Below the pieces are notes generated by a model. The model worked only from the letters and a program-made list of their open reading frames with translations. It was not told the DNA's origin and made no database searches. Below are positions 1 to 7,572 of a stretch of 64,000 nt of DNA, piece by piece. A program made the position numbers and the translations under genes. The DNA is taken from NCBI GenBank assembly GCA_965119745.1, contig OZ221973.1, forward strand, positions 3,162,001 to 3,226,000, written 5' to 3'. The first letter of the stretch is position 1, and every line of letters begins with the position of its first letter. Source of the DNA: CAJFUR01 sp904420575. Lineage in GTDB: Bacteria; Actinomycetota; Coriobacteriia; Coriobacteriales; Eggerthellaceae.

Positions 1-1
1 C

Positions 2-400
2 CCTGACGCCGATGGCGAAACGATGCGCGGCGATCGCGCGCTCGTGGAACGAGCGGAGGAGATCATCGCGACGCGGTTTTCCGAAGGGCTCACCGTGAAA
101 GCGATCGCGGACGAGCTCTACGTGAGCCGATCGCGGCTCTACGACGCATTCAAGAACGTACGCGGGGCAGGCGTAGCGGAAACCCTACGGGCGGAGCGCA
201 TGAAGGCGGCTTGCGTCCTTCTTCGCTCCGGGGAGACGAGCATGGCGAGCGTGGCGCATGCGGTAGGATACGCACGCACTTCGGCATTCGACGAAGCCTT
301 TCGCCGAATGTTCGGATGCTCCCCCTCCCAGTGGCAATGCCGAAGCCCCGAGCGCATGAAAAACGACTCGTCCCTTCTTGCAGAGCGCACGGCTTTTTAG
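2..400 (+). CDS. AraC-family transcriptional regulator, C-terminal part (5' end outside window)
   Basis: The reading frame is open from the first bases of the window, so the gene begins upstream and only the DNA-binding half is seen. The visible protein is a complete AraC double helix-turn-helix: a first HTH around LTVKAIADELYVSRSRLYD, and a second one, MASVAHAVGYARTSAFDEAF, followed by the family end motif FGCSPSQW. The sensing domain is out of view. It lies just upstream of and parallel to an ECF-type importer that is followed by a second AraC gene, so it is a candidate regulator of that importer. The family call is firm; the ligand is unknown. Confidence 0.85.
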   Translation, partial: PDADGETMRGDRALVERAEEIIATRFSEGLTVKAIADELYVSRSRLYDAFKNVRGAGVAETLRAERMKAACVLLRSGETSMASVAHAVGYARTSAFDEAFRRMFGCSPSQWQCRSPERMKNDSSLLAERTAF

Positions 401-522
401 AGCATGCACGGCTGCTTGGAGTTGCGGCTCTGCGCGTATCCATCAGAATGGATTGTTGTTTCATAAGGCTAACTTTATGCAGGGCACGGCGGCCAAAGAT
501 CCGCACGGGAAAGGATTCGCAC
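401..522 (+). promoter_or_regulatory. Leader of the ECF importer operon with DtxR-box-like and palindromic sequences
   Basis: This gap holds a perfect inverted repeat ATCCAT-CAGA-ATGGAT at 438-453. A CATAA...TTATG palindrome around GGCTAAC follows at 462-479. Bases 459-477 match 13 of 19 positions of the actinobacterial DtxR/IdeR iron box (TTAGGTTAGGCTAACCTAA), including the core GGCTAAC. I could not assign a convincing -35/-10 pair. Iron-responsive control is an inference from the match only. Confidence 0.4.
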
Positions 523-1143
523 ATGAAGATCACCGGAAACGCATCCGCTTCCGCACCGAAAACGGGAGGGAAGCTCGCAGGAAAAGACTTCATCAACATA
601 GGCATCTTCACGGCGATCTACTTCGTCGTCGTGTTTGCCGTGGCGTGTTTGGGGTTCATCCCCATCCTCATGGCGGCGATTTGCGGAATCGTTCCGCTCG
701 TCGCGGGCATCCCGTACATGCTTTTCCTCACGCGCGCCCGCAAGTTCGGAATGATCACGATACTCGGCCTGCTCATCGGCATCATCATGTTCATCACCGG
801 CATGGGGTACTTCTCCATCGCGACGGGTCTCGTTTTCGGGCTTATCGCCGACCTCGTCTGGAAATCAGGCGGCTATACGTCGGCATCGCGCGCCATCCTG
901 TCTCACGGCATATTCAGTTGCTGGATCATCGGCAACTTCCTCCCCTTCCTCCTCACCGCCAACACGTACCTCCCCACCGTCCGCGCCCAATACGGCGACG
1001 CCTACGTGAACGAACTCATGACCTACCTGCAACCGGAGCTCTATCCGGTCCTGCTCGTTGCGTGCTTCGTCGCGGGAATCGTCGGCGGCTTCATAGGACG
1101 CGCCATCCTGAAGAAGCACTTCAAGCGTGCGGGCATCGCGTAG
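523..1143 (+). CDS. ECF transporter S component, MptS/Trep_Strep type membrane protein
   Basis: A 206-residue membrane protein with five or six hydrophobic segments and few charged loops, the size and look of substrate-binding S components of energy-coupling-factor importers (the Trep_Strep-like group). The frame is open much further upstream, but the ATG at 523 is chosen because GGGAAAGGA sits just before it and the upstream translation is not protein-like. It is followed 25 bases later by EcfT and then by the fused ATPase, so all parts of one importer are present. The S component decides substrate. Nothing here identifies it, although the DtxR-like box and AraC neighbours make a metal, siderophore-related or vitamin ligand plausible. 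Confidence 0.8.
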   Translation: MKITGNASASAPKTGGKLAGKDFINIGIFTAIYFVVVFAVACLGFIPILMAAICGIVPLVAGIPYMLFLTRARKFGMITILGLLIGIIMFITGMGYFSIATGLVFGLIADLVWKSGGYTSASRAILSHGIFSCWIIGNFLPFLLTANTYLPTVRAQYGDAYVNELMTYLQPELYPVLLVACFVAGIVGGFIGRAILKKHFKRAGIA

Positions 1144-1168
1144 GGACATCACGGGAGGGTCTTGGACA

Positions 1169-1906
1169 ATGGAGCTGCTTCGGTCAAAGGCGGGAGAGCG
1201 GACGGTACGGCTCGACCCCCGCACGAAGATGGTGATGCTGTTCGCAGTCTCGACGGTGCTCCTGCTCGGAGGGAACGGGGGCACGATGTTCGCCGTGCGC
1301 ACGGCGATGCTGCTGTTTCCGTTCGGGTTGCTCGCGATATCGGGACGCGTACGCGCAGCGGGGCTCATGCTCGCGGCGTATCTCGGGACCTGCGCGCTCG
1401 CCGCGTTCGCCGCGCCCGCGCTTGAAGGCATTGCGAACGCGATCATCGTGGCGACGGCGACCGTGGTCTCCCGCTTCGTGCCCACGCTCGCGCTCGCGTA
1501 TTTCGTGTTCGCCACGACGACGGTGTCCGAGTTCATGGCGGCCATGGCGCGCATGCGCATGCCCGACTGGATCACCATCCCGCTATCGGTGCTGTTCAGG
1601 TTCTTTCCCACGCTCGGCCAGGAGGCGCGGGCCGTCAATGCCGCCATGCGGATGCGCGGCATCACCCCGATCTCCCGCGGGATCGCTTATGCGGAGAACT
1701 GCCTCGTCCCGCTCATGAGCTGCGCCGTCTCCATCGGCGAGGATCTGTCTGCGGCCGCTCTGGCCCGAGGGCTCGGCGCGCCCTGGCCAAGGACGAACAC
1801 CGGCAGCATCGGGTTCACGCCGGTCGATGCCGCAGTTATCGCCGCATCGCTTGTCGCAACGGCAACCCTCGCTTTAGGCCTCGTTTTCCCGGAGGCGATC
1901 GCATGA
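1169..1906 (+). CDS. ECF transporter transmembrane coupling protein EcfT
   Basis: A 245-residue CbiQ/EcfT-family membrane protein that couples the ATPases to the S component. It carries the two cytoplasmic Ala-Arg-Gly-type coupling motifs of the family: AAMRMRGITP in the middle and AAALARGLGAP near the end. It starts with the family-typical LDPRTKM stretch. The ATG at 1169 is preferred over one at 1127 because GGGAGGG lies 8 bases ahead and the upstream residues do not fit the family. Its end overlaps the ATPase start by four bases (ATGA), so the two are translationally coupled. Confidence 0.88.
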   Translation: MELLRSKAGERTVRLDPRTKMVMLFAVSTVLLLGGNGGTMFAVRTAMLLFPFGLLAISGRVRAAGLMLAAYLGTCALAAFAAPALEGIANAIIVATATVVSRFVPTLALAYFVFATTTVSEFMAAMARMRMPDWITIPLSVLFRFFPTLGQEARAVNAAMRMRGITPISRGIAYAENCLVPLMSCAVSIGEDLSAAALARGLGAPWPRTNTGSIGFTPVDAAVIAASLVATATLALGLVFPEAIA

Positions 1907-3498
1907 GAGAAGGACCAAAGGCCGAAGCCCCCGTCCTCTTCATGGAGGATGTTTCGTTCTCCTATGCAGGAGGGCACTCCGGAACAGGCGTCGAGGGAAT
2001 CTCCCTGTCGCTGGGAAGAGGCGAGGTAGCTTTGCTGTGCGGGCCATCCGGCTGCGGCAAGACCACCGTCACACGCCTCGCGAACGGCCTCGCCCCGCAT
2101 TTCTACGAAGGAGCAGAAACCGGCACCGTGCGTGTGTGCGGCCTCGATATTGCGCATGCGGAGCTCTGGGAGACCGCACGACTCGTCGGCAGCGTCTTTC
2201 AGAACCCCAAAACCCAGTTCTATAGCGTCGACGTCCGAGGGGAAGTCGCCTTCGGGTGCGAGAATCTGGGATTCAAGCCCGCCGACATCGAACGGCAAGT
2301 GGATGCTGCGGCAAGGGAGTTCGACCTTGCGCCCCTGATCGACGAGAGCCTCTTTTCTCTTTCGAGCGGTCAGAAGCAGCGCGTGGCGTGCGCGAGCGCC
2401 GCAGCGACATCTCCCGCACTCGTCGTGCTGGACGAACCGTCGTCCAACCTCGACTTCGAGGCGATCGCGCAGCTTCGCTCGGCCATCGCGCGCTGGAAGG
2501 CCGAAGGGATCGCCACGCTCGTGGCAGAGCATCGGATCCATTACCTCGAGGGAATTGCGGATCACGTGCTCTACCTCGACAACGGCCGCATCGCGCGCCG
2601 ATGGACGGCCGGCGAGTTCGCGCGTCTCGACGATGCCGAGCGCATGCGGCTCGGGCTGCGCGCGCGAGGCATCGACGACATCTTCCAAAACAACGGCCGC
2701 TGCGGCGCTCCGGCAAAGCCCGGCACGCAAAAGGCAGCACCCGAAAAAGATACGGTACGCTTCGAGAGCCTGACGGTGCGCTGCCGGAAGAACGGAGCCC
2801 TCGAGAGGATCCTCGAAATCTCCAGCCTCGAGCTTCCCGTCGAGAGCGTCACGGCGTTGGTCGGCTCATGCGGCGCAGGCAAATCGACGTTCGCCGAAGC
2901 CGTATGCGGCCTCAACCGATGCGATGGAACCGTGACTTTGAAAGAAGCCCGTTTGGGAAAGCGCGCTCGTAGGCGCAAATGCTTCATGGTCATGCAGGAT
3001 GCAAGCCACCAGCTCTTCTCGGAAAGCGTGCTCGACGAGGTAACGCTCGGCATGGATGGGCCTGACCAGCAACGACGCGGCCTCGATATCCTGCGCGAGC
3101 TCGACCTCGATGCTTTCGCCGAGGATCACCCCCTGTCGCTCTCGGGCGGGCAGCGCCAGCGCGTCGCCATCGCCCAGGCGCTTGCCACCAACCGTGCGCT
3201 CGTCGTTTACGACGAGCCGACGAGCGGGCTCGACCTCTTCCACATGCAGCAGGTCGCGGAGGGTATTCGCCATTTGCGCGAACGCGGCATCACGCAGGTC
3301 GTCATCACGCACGATCCAGAGTTCGTGCTCTCGTGCTGCACGCACGTCGCCGTAATGGACGAGGGAAGCATCGCGGAGACCTACCCGCTCGAAGGAGACG
3401 GCGTCAGCCGACTGGCATCCTTCTTCCGCTCGAAATATCACAGGGAAAACGTCGGCGCGCCAAGCCGACAGAAATCTCGCTGCTCTTCCTTCCGATAA
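1903..3498 (+). CDS. ECF transporter ATPase, two ABC domains in one chain (EcfA1-EcfA2 fusion)
   Basis: A 531-residue protein with two complete ABC ATPase domains. The first has Walker A GPSGCGKT (residues 47-54), signature LSSGQKQRV and Walker B VVLDEPSSNLD. The second has Walker A GSCGAGKST, signature LSGGQRQRV and Walker B VVYDEPTSGLD. The linker between them is poorly conserved. Fused cobalt/vitamin-type ATPases are known in MptABC-like ECF systems, so this single chain supplies both nucleotide sites for the importer. It is the last transporter gene; the next AraC gene begins 7 bases after its stop and is probably co-transcribed. Confidence 0.93.
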   Translation: MREGPKAEAPVLFMEDVSFSYAGGHSGTGVEGISLSLGRGEVALLCGPSGCGKTTVTRLANGLAPHFYEGAETGTVRVCGLDIAHAELWETARLVGSVFQNPKTQFYSVDVRGEVAFGCENLGFKPADIERQVDAAAREFDLAPLIDESLFSLSSGQKQRVACASAAATSPALVVLDEPSSNLDFEAIAQLRSAIARWKAEGIATLVAEHRIHYLEGIADHVLYLDNGRIARRWTAGEFARLDDAERMRLGLRARGIDDIFQNNGRCGAPAKPGTQKAAPEKDTVRFESLTVRCRKNGALERILEISSLELPVESVTALVGSCGAGKSTFAEAVCGLNRCDGTVTLKEARLGKRARRRKCFMVMQDASHQLFSESVLDEVTLGMDGPDQQRRGLDILRELDLDAFAEDHPLSLSGGQRQRVAIAQALATNRALVVYDEPTSGLDLFHMQQVAEGIRHLRERGITQVVITHDPEFVLSCCTHVAVMDEGSIAETYPLEGDGVSRLASFFRSKYHRENVGAPSRQKSRCSSFR

Positions 3499-3505
3499 AG
3501 AAAGC

Positions 3506-4585
3506 ATGGCCATGGAAGTATTCGACATGCTCGCAAGACGAAACGCCGACAAGCTGCGTGCCGTCGGAACGGATGGGGCGTCTGTTCGCTACCATCTGCG
3601 TATGAACGACGGCGCAACAGGCGTCATCGACGCGTTCGAACTGTTCGACGGCGTATCCCTAGCGTTCAACAACATTCCCCGGGGCGTCGCGACATGGAAC
3701 GACGTCGAACCGTTCGAACTCCAAATCGACTGGTGTCTGCGCGGGCGGTTCCAGCTCGATGGCGGCATCCGCCTCGGAGAAGGCGATCTTGGCGTGCACG
3801 ACGAGCGGGTGAGAAAGCGGTCTATGGGGTTTCCTGCGCCGTTGTACGCAGGACTCACCATCAGGATCAGCCAGTCAGTGGGGGCGGAGTCTCTCTCCCG
3901 CTCCCTCCCTACGATTGGCCTCGACTTCGACGCCCTCGCGCATCGGCTCGCAGGGCCAAGCGGATGCAGAATCTACACGCCCGACCCCTCGACGAGAGCC
4001 CTCCTCGAGTCGTTTTGGGATATCGACGACCGGGAACCTCTGACGCGGCTGCGCCTCAAAACGCTCGAACTCATCGCCCTTGCCAACGCAACACCTCACC
4101 TTGCCCCACGATCAGAAGACTACCAGCGAAGAAGCACGATCGAGTCCCTTGAACGCGGCATGGGGCTTCTTGGGTCGAACCTCGAGCAGAACGTCACGGT
4201 GGCAGATGCGGCGAAGGCGTCATGCATGGGCATGTCCGCTTTCAAGGAAAAGTTCACGAAAGCGTTCGGGGTCACACCGATGGCGTACCGCCGTCAATGC
4301 CGCATGACGCACGCCGCCCAGCTTCTTGGCGCAACCGATAAAAGCGTATCGGACATTGCGCTCTCCGTTGGATACCGCAACCCGAGCAAGTTCTCCGCCG
4401 CCTTCGCAGCGACCTTCGGACACTCGCCTTCAGGATATCGAGCCGCAAACCGCGCAGGCGGCACTCGTTCGGCAATTGCTTTTCAGTCGCATGAGCAGAG
4501 GCCCGAAGCGCAAACGTCGTCGAATGCGCGCATCCAAGTCTGCACTTCGAAGACTCGGCAGCACGCATCGCTCGATCCAAGCTGA
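3506..4585 (+). CDS. AraC-family transcriptional regulator
   Basis: A 359-residue regulator. The N-terminal two thirds is a ligand-binding region with no motif I recognise. The C-terminal third is an AraC DNA-binding domain: first HTH MGMSAFKEKFTKAFGVTPM, second HTH SVSDIALSVGYRNPSKF, ending FGHSPSGYR. An overall plan of about 300 residues plus a tail resembles PchR-type siderophore regulators, but that is only resemblance. The last 45 residues after the HTH are low-complexity. It follows the ECF ATPase by 7 bases, so it likely regulates the importer from within the operon. Confidence 0.85.
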   Translation: MAMEVFDMLARRNADKLRAVGTDGASVRYHLRMNDGATGVIDAFELFDGVSLAFNNIPRGVATWNDVEPFELQIDWCLRGRFQLDGGIRLGEGDLGVHDERVRKRSMGFPAPLYAGLTIRISQSVGAESLSRSLPTIGLDFDALAHRLAGPSGCRIYTPDPSTRALLESFWDIDDREPLTRLRLKTLELIALANATPHLAPRSEDYQRRSTIESLERGMGLLGSNLEQNVTVADAAKASCMGMSAFKEKFTKAFGVTPMAYRRQCRMTHAAQLLGATDKSVSDIALSVGYRNPSKFSAAFAATFGHSPSGYRAANRAGGTRSAIAFQSHEQRPEAQTSSNARIQVCTSKTRQHASLDPS

Positions 4586-4650
4586 ATCACCCCAAGAGTA
4601 TCGCGAGTTTATGAGAAACCACAACTCTGGAGGATTCGATCCGCGCTCTC

Positions 4651-4770
4651 TCAATAGGTCGTAATCTTCCCAGCATAACTCTCGGCCTTTTCCAAGAGGG
4701 ATCCCTTCGCGCCCATCGTGAAGACGATGGGGCGGGCGACGAAACACTGCGTTACCGTCTCCAGCCCCAT
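4651..4770 (-). CDS. Short ORF, 39 residues, possible gene remnant
   Basis: Reading from ATG at 4770, the frame gives a compact protein-like peptide containing RPIVFTMGAKGSLLEKAESY and ending at TGA 4651. An in-frame stop lies seven codons upstream, and there is no clear ribosome-binding site. It sits directly downstream of the mutM remnant on the same strand, so it could be a fragment left by the same deletion. I cannot assign a family. It may be a chance ORF. Confidence 0.25.
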   Translation of the reverse strand: MGLETVTQCFVARPIVFTMGAKGSLLEKAESYAGKITTY

Positions 4771-4783
4771 CGCGCGACGCAAG

Positions 4784-4906
4784 CTATTCTAAACCCCTGC
4801 GAGCTTCTGACACTCGTGGCAGAAGTAGCTGCTGTGGCTTCCGACCTTCGTGCGCTGCAGGGGCGCTCCACATCTGCACCGTCTCCACCTCGGGAAGCTC
4901 AGGCAC
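4784..4906 (-). pseudogene. mutM/fpg remnant: start and zinc finger of formamidopyrimidine-DNA glycosylase with the middle deleted
   Basis: A GTG at 4906, preceded by AAGGAG, starts a peptide reading PELPEVETVQ, the hallmark N-terminus of Fpg/MutM (catalytic Pro and Glu). Within about a dozen codons the match moves to another frame, which reads RCGAPLQRTKVGSHSSYFC then HECQKLAGV and a stop at 4789. This is the C-terminal Fpg zinc finger. The roughly 230 residues in between are missing, and the junction lies near 4869-4880. The GTG overlaps the end of the upstream radical-SAM gene by 8 bases, so an intact mutM probably once closed this operon. It cannot make an active glycosylase. Confidence 0.8.
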
Positions 4907-5822
4907 GGCCCCGCTCCTTCTTCGCAGACTTCTTCACTTCCTCGTGGAAGAAGTAGTTCACGATCGTCGGCGGCACGTCGAAGGGGCGCCGCATGGTGTC
5001 GTCGTCGCGGACGTACTCCAAGCCTTCGCGTTCGGCGTAGGCGCGCACCTCCGCGTCAAGCTCCCGCCAGTACGCCCGGTCGCCCTTCTGGTAAATGGCG
5101 TCGTAGAGCGGCACCAGATCGGGGCGCTTCTCGGCGATGTAGCCCAGGATGTCGGCCTTGTAGCCGCCACGCAGGTTCAGGTTCTCCAGCCACACCAGGT
5201 TGCACCGGTCGCGCGCGGCCTCGATGATGGCGGGCACGTCGGTGATCCCGGGGAAGATGGGCGAGATGAAGCAGGTCGTGCGAATGCCGGCGTCGTGCAG
5301 CTCCTTCATGGCGGCAAGACGCCGCGCCAGGGGCACGGCCGCGTCCATGTCCGACCGGAAACCCTCGTCAAGCGTGTTGATGCTGAAACCCACGCGCGCG
5401 CCCGGCAGCTGGCTTATCAGGTCGATGTCGCGCAGCACCAGGTCGGACTTCGTCTGTATCGAGACTTCCATGCCGCTGCCGACCAGCTCTTCCAGCAGCG
5501 CCCGGGTGCGCCCGTATTCCGCCTCTTCCGGCAGGTACGGGTCGCACACCGATCCCACGAACACCTGCTGGCCGTCGTGTTTGCGCGCGTTCTTGAGCGG
5601 CTTCCACCGCTTCACGTCCACGAACTGTCCCCACGGCTCGTCGTGGCCGGAGAAGCGCTTCATGAAGCTGGCGTAGCAGTACCGGCACGCGTGCGAACAG
5701 CCGACATACGGGTTGGCCGAAAAGTCGCACACCGGCAGGTTCGACTTCGAGAGGATGGACTTCGCCTCCACGATCCTGGTTTGCACGATCCCGGTTTCCA
5801 TAGCCGCCGCCCTATCCTTCAC
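4899..5822 (-). CDS. Radical SAM protein of the spore-photoproduct-lyase-like family
   Basis: A protein of about 307 residues with the radical-SAM cluster motif CX3CX2C in GCSHACRYCYASFMKRF, which binds the [4Fe-4S] that cleaves S-adenosylmethionine. The rest resembles the SplB-like group (Rv2578c type) found across actinobacteria, whose substrates are mostly unknown. The start is GTG at 5822, overlapping the DUF1848 gene by 11 bases; an ATG at 5801 is the alternative. It sits third in a MarR-DUF1848-radical SAM operon and its stop overlaps the start of the mutM remnant. A DNA-repair link is suggested by that neighbour only. Confidence 0.85.
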   Translation of the reverse strand: MKDRAAAMETGIVQTRIVEAKSILSKSNLPVCDFSANPYVGCSHACRYCYASFMKRFSGHDEPWGQFVDVKRWKPLKNARKHDGQQVFVGSVCDPYLPEEAEYGRTRALLEELVGSGMEVSIQTKSDLVLRDIDLISQLPGARVGFSINTLDEGFRSDMDAAVPLARRLAAMKELHDAGIRTTCFISPIFPGITDVPAIIEAARDRCNLVWLENLNLRGGYKADILGYIAEKRPDLVPLYDAIYQKGDRAYWRELDAEVRAYAEREGLEYVRDDDTMRRPFDVPPTIVNYFFHEEVKKSAKKERGRA

Positions 5823-6786
5823 CTTCCTCGCCTACCAACCGCTCCACTTGCGGGCAGCCCTTCCGGGGCGAGCCCTTCGCGAGGAAGCTCTTCTGCGAGG
5901 CCTGCGTGAGGACGTCCGTGTCGCGCAGGTGCCCGAGCAGGAGCGGGGAGGCGGGGTCGTGCAGCCGGCGGTTCTTCGCCGCGATGTCGGGGCGCTTGTT
6001 GGCGTAACAATATTTGCACCCGTTGAGGCAGGTGTCATAGGCGCCCAGGTCGCGGCTCTCGATGCAGTGGCAGCCCTCGCGCATGCCCTTGTGCTTGAGG
6101 CTGCGGAACTTCACGCCGTTGGCCGCGCCGATGGCCTCGAGCGTCATGCACCCCGACGGATGGATGCCGTAGCGGGAATAGTCGCCATTCGTGCCGCAGG
6201 TCTGCAGGTACAGGCCGCATCGCGCGGCCGTCTCGCCCATGCCCTTGGCGAGCGCGTCCTTGTCGGCCTCCGTCAGCGGCACGAGCTCCGGCATGTTCGT
6301 CTCGAGCTTTTTGTACATTTCCACGAAGCTGAAGACGCAGCGGTCCACGTGCGGCGCAAGCTCCGCCGCCATGGCCTCGAACGTCTCCAGGTGCCGCTCC
6401 ACCGTGTACGTTTCGGTGAGCAGGACCGGGTCGTAGCGCCATGCGACGCGCCCCTTCCCCACCTGGGCGGACAGCCGCTTCAACGTGTCGATGGCCTCTT
6501 CGATGGGCGGGACGCCGGGCTCCACGTCCTTTCCGTAGGCCGTGATGGTGTAGTGGAAGCAGGTGTTGAAGCGGTCGGTGATCTCGTGCAGGCGCGGCAG
6601 AATGGGCGCGTAGTCCTTCGAGCAGAACATCACGCAGTCCACCACCTCCGGGTCGAGCTCGATGCGCGAGACCTTGTTCGGGAACAGCGGGTTGCGCGAG
6701 AGCGCATAGCCTTCCTCGAACCGCCGCAGCAGCCAGTCCGAGTAGAACTGCACGGTGTCGGTGCGCCCTCCGGTGTTGACGATCAT
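5812..6786 (-). CDS. DUF1848 family protein
   Basis: A 324-residue cytoplasmic protein of the DUF1848 family, whose function is not established. Near its C-terminus it carries CHCIESRDLGAYDTC followed by LNGCKYCYA. The last three cysteines form a CX3CX2C arrangement like that of radical SAM enzymes, though here it sits at the end of the chain rather than near the start. The ATG at 6786 overlaps the MarR stop (ATGA), and its own stop overlaps the next gene, so the three genes are translationally coupled. The family call is fairly sure; the role is unknown. Confidence 0.8.
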   Translation of the reverse strand: MIVNTGGRTDTVQFYSDWLLRRFEEGYALSRNPLFPNKVSRIELDPEVVDCVMFCSKDYAPILPRLHEITDRFNTCFHYTITAYGKDVEPGVPPIEEAIDTLKRLSAQVGKGRVAWRYDPVLLTETYTVERHLETFEAMAAELAPHVDRCVFSFVEMYKKLETNMPELVPLTEADKDALAKGMGETAARCGLYLQTCGTNGDYSRYGIHPSGCMTLEAIGAANGVKFRSLKHKGMREGCHCIESRDLGAYDTCLNGCKYCYANKRPDIAAKNRRLHDPASPLLLGHLRDTDVLTQASQKSFLAKGSPRKGCPQVERLVGEEGEG

Positions 6787-7283
6787 GCGGGCGCCCCTTT
6801 CCTAGATCCGCTCTTCGGCATCTGACGTTCGTCCTCGCCGTTCACGAGGGCCGCCAGGTTCTGCGTGAATCGGCGCGAAAGCGCCACGAGCACTTCCTGC
6901 TCCTCGGGCGAAAGCAGGGCCATGGCCGCGTCCTCGGAGGTCGTGATGTGGCGCACCGGGCCTTCCGCCCAAGCGCGCCCCGCGTCCGTGAGGCGCACGA
7001 CCTTGGCGCGCTTGTCGTCTTCTCGCCCGAATGTTTCCGCGCGCCCCTCGGCGAGCAGCCTCTTCACGATGAGGCTGACCGTCTGTTTGGAATGGTGCAC
7101 CGTGGCGCATATCTCGCTCTGCGTGAGGCCGTCCTTCGCGTAGAAGAGCGCGTTCACGACGAGCAGCGTGTTCATCGTCATGCCCTTCTCCTTGGCGAAG
7201 GCGTCGTAGAGCGCGAACTGTTTGTCACGAAACGTGCAGTAGAGGAACGCGTTTTTCCGCGCTTGCTTGTCGATGTCTCGCAC
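6783..7283 (-). CDS. MarR-family transcriptional regulator
   Basis: A 166-residue winged-helix regulator. The recognition region SEICATVHHSKQTVSLIVKR is followed by the wing with GREDDKRAKVVRLTDAG, the classic MarR DxR signature. The start is a GTG at 7283. It is first in an operon with DUF1848 and a radical SAM protein and overlaps the former by four bases. Two identical-arm palindromes (GTCAA-N4-TTGAC) in its promoter make autorepression likely. The inducer is unknown. Confidence 0.9.
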   Translation of the reverse strand: MRDIDKQARKNAFLYCTFRDKQFALYDAFAKEKGMTMNTLLVVNALFYAKDGLTQSEICATVHHSKQTVSLIVKRLLAEGRAETFGREDDKRAKVVRLTDAGRAWAEGPVRHITTSEDAAMALLSPEEQEVLVALSRRFTQNLAALVNGEDERQMPKSGSRKGAPA

Positions 7284-7304
7284 CGCCGCCCACGCCTTTC
7301 AATA

Positions 7305-7362
7305 GTCAATTTCTTGACGATAACAGTATGCCAGGCCGTGACGAAGATGTCAATGACTTGAC
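7305..7362 (-). promoter_or_regulatory. Promoter and paired operator of the MarR operon
   Basis: On the minus strand a consensus -35 TTGACA (7353-7348) is 17 bases from a -10 CATACT (7330-7325). Two copies of the palindrome GTCAA-N4-TTGAC flank it. One is at 7349-7362, overlapping the -35 box. The other is at 7305-7318, just past the -10 near the start site. Copies are 44 bp apart, four helical turns, so the two sites face the same side of the DNA. They are the obvious candidate MarR operators. Confidence 0.75.
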
Positions 7363-7477
7363 TTTCATGTGCAACATTGGATGCCGCCGAGAACCCTGTG
7401 GGCGCAAAGCGCTTTGACCCTTCTTACGCCCAATTTCAAGTCTTTATATAAGCCGGTAGACAACTTTTGACGATAGC

Positions 7478-7508
7478 TGTCTTGCGAGCAAGATGCACGC
7501 AAGACAGT
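7478..7508. terminator. 10-bp inverted repeat, possible weak terminator
   Basis: CTGTCTTGCG at 7478-7487 pairs perfectly with CGCAAGACAG at 7499-7508 across an 11-base loop, and is followed on the plus strand by TTTA. It lies downstream of the serine hydrolase gene (minus strand). There is no long T run on either side, so terminator function is uncertain. Confidence 0.4.
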
Positions 7509-7572
7509 TTAGCATCCGCAGGGGACATCATGTTCGTTGCGGCCTTGCGTCTGGTCGGTAGTGCGAGGTCGC

